The position numbers were made by a program, and so were the translations under genes. From Gemmatimonadota bacterium (GTDB lineage Bacteria; Gemmatimonadota; Gemmatimonadetes; Longimicrobiales; Longimicrobiaceae), in assembly GCA_019240375.1 (NCBI GenBank), contig JAFAYN010000388.1, positions 1-7,235 on the forward strand: DNA of 7,235 nucleotides, in the 5' to 3' direction. Shown here in pieces: positions 1 through 7,235 of the stretch. The notes below the pieces were generated by a model. It saw only the letters and a program-made list of their open reading frames with translations. It made no database searches and was not told the origin of the DNA. Within the stretch, counting starts at the first letter, position 1. Each line of letters starts with the position of its first letter.

Positions 1-6706
<6,706 letters not shown>

Positions 6707-6783
6707 GATCTATGACTGCTGTGCCCGTGTGGCCTTGATGTCTGCCGAAACCTACCGTCTTTTCCCGTGGCGCGCGTGCCGCG
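6707..6783 (-). other. 77-base spacer between the two NRPS genes
   Basis: The spacer is about 62% GC, lower than the genes around it. I see no good terminator or -35/-10 pair, so the two NRPS genes are probably co-transcribed. The start of the downstream gene is fixed on its upstream side by an in-frame TAG two codons before the ATG (TAG-ATC-ATG). The bases just before that ATG (GCAGTCATAGATC on the minus strand) contain no GGAGG-like Shine-Dalgarno sequence, so initiation may be weak or SD-independent. Confidence 0.7.
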
Positions 6784-7235
6784 CTACGCGCCCTTCCCCG
6801 CCGGCCGCCCCTGCTCCAGCCGGCGGCGGACCTCCTCCGGGGACATGGCCGCGACCGCCTGCAGCGCGCGGGCGAGCTTTTCCGTCTGCCCGGGGCGCGC
6901 CTCGTGCCTGGCGACGGCCTCCGCCAGCGCCGCCACCGTGGCCGCCTCGAACAGGACGCCGAAGGGAATCTCCACGCGCAGCGTCTGCCGCATCTTGGAG
7001 ATCACGCGCGTCGCCAGGAGCGAGTGCCCGCCGAGGTCGAAGAAGTCGTCGTGCACCCCGACGCGCTCCACCCCGAGCGTGTCGGCCCAGATCTGCGCCA
7101 GCACCGCTTCGGTGGCCGTGCGCGGCGCCACGTACCCGTGCGCGGAGGCGGTACCTCCGGGCGCGGGAAGGGCACGCCGGTCGACCGGGCCGTTGGGAGT
7201 GAGCGGGAACGACTCCAGCGCCACGAACGCGGCCG
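6784..7235 (-). CDS. NRPS, C-terminal end (A-domain tail, T domain, short tail); 5' part outside window
   Basis: This is the 3' end of a nonribosomal peptide synthetase gene that enters from the right edge; the frame is open to the edge and stops at TAG (6786-6784). The visible protein starts in the last strand of an adenylation domain (AAFVALESFPLTPNG), then a linker, then a carrier domain with DDFFDLGGHSLLATRV. The Ser codon at 7021-7023 is the predicted 4'-phosphopantetheine site. About 45 residues follow, ending in a charged helix (AMSPEEVRRRLEQ) and a basic GKGA end. There is no thioesterase, reductase, epimerase or condensation domain after the carrier, so the chain must pass to another protein; the next gene, 77 bases downstream on the same strand and starting with a C domain, is the obvious partner. 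Odd point: the A10 motif reads NGPVDR, with Pro (codon 7186-7188) where the catalytic Lys is expected, so this A domain may be impaired. Its substrate pocket is outside the window. Confidence 0.95.
   Translation of the reverse strand, partial: AAFVALESFPLTPNGPVDRRALPAPGGTASAHGYVAPRTATEAVLAQIWADTLGVERVGVHDDFFDLGGHSLLATRVISKMRQTLRVEIPFGVLFEAATVAALAEAVARHEARPGQTEKLARALQAVAAMSPEEVRRRLEQGRPAGKGA

Noticed and set aside
6769..6780. Near-palindrome GGCGCGCGTGCC just after the upstream stop codon
   Set aside because: It is too short, has a mismatched pair and no loop or T-run, so it does not support a terminator.
6784..6930. Thioesterase or other release domain at the end of the upstream protein
   Set aside because: Only about 45 residues follow the carrier domain, with no GxSxG motif.

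Overview
The window is a very GC-rich stretch of bacterial DNA carrying parts of two adjacent nonribosomal peptide synthetase (NRPS) genes, both on the minus strand. No taxonomic marker is present. The high GC, the style of the NRPS repeats (GLIGFFVN, NGKVDRRALPAP, tail of the type AMSPEEV) and the lack of a clear Shine-Dalgarno sequence remind me of Gemmatimonadota such as Longimicrobium, with Myxococcota as the alternative. This is an impression, not a proof.

Layout, in the direction of transcription (right to left). First, 7235 to 6784 is the 3' end of an upstream NRPS gene: the last residues of an adenylation (A) domain, a peptidyl carrier (T) domain, and a short charged tail with no thioesterase. 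Second, 6783 to 6707 is a 77-base spacer without a convincing promoter, terminator or ribosome binding site. Third, 6706 to the left edge is one uninterrupted reading frame of at least 2235 codons that runs out of the window. Its order is: short N-terminal helix, C1, A1, T1, C2, A2 cut short, Pro/Ala-rich linker, and a partial, degenerate condensation-like lobe (C*).

The two proteins should work in series. The upstream T domain offers its acyl or peptidyl group to C1. A1 has a near-perfect serine code (D-V-W-H-V-S-L-V-D-K) and loads T1. C2 then extends the chain with whatever A2 selects. A2 has an unusual code, D-A-E-D-I-G-T-I-V, with two acidic pocket residues.

The most unusual structure is at the left end. 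After A2 the protein does not continue into the usual A10 lysine, T domain and N-terminal half of a C domain. Measured between matched landmarks, the segment from the post-A8 Tyr to the mid-C motif TDRP is 61 residues here against 367 residues after A1, a net loss of 306 residues that keeps the frame. What follows is only a C-terminal C-domain lobe, itself lacking the IGFFVN and HQDxPFE motifs. A second oddity is that the upstream A domain has NGPVDR where NGKVDR is expected, so of the three A domains seen, only A1 keeps the catalytic A10 lysine within the window.

The plus strand is open for more than 6.6 kb opposite the NRPS. This is explained by the complete absence of TTA, CTA and TCA codons in the real gene and is not evidence of a plus-strand gene.
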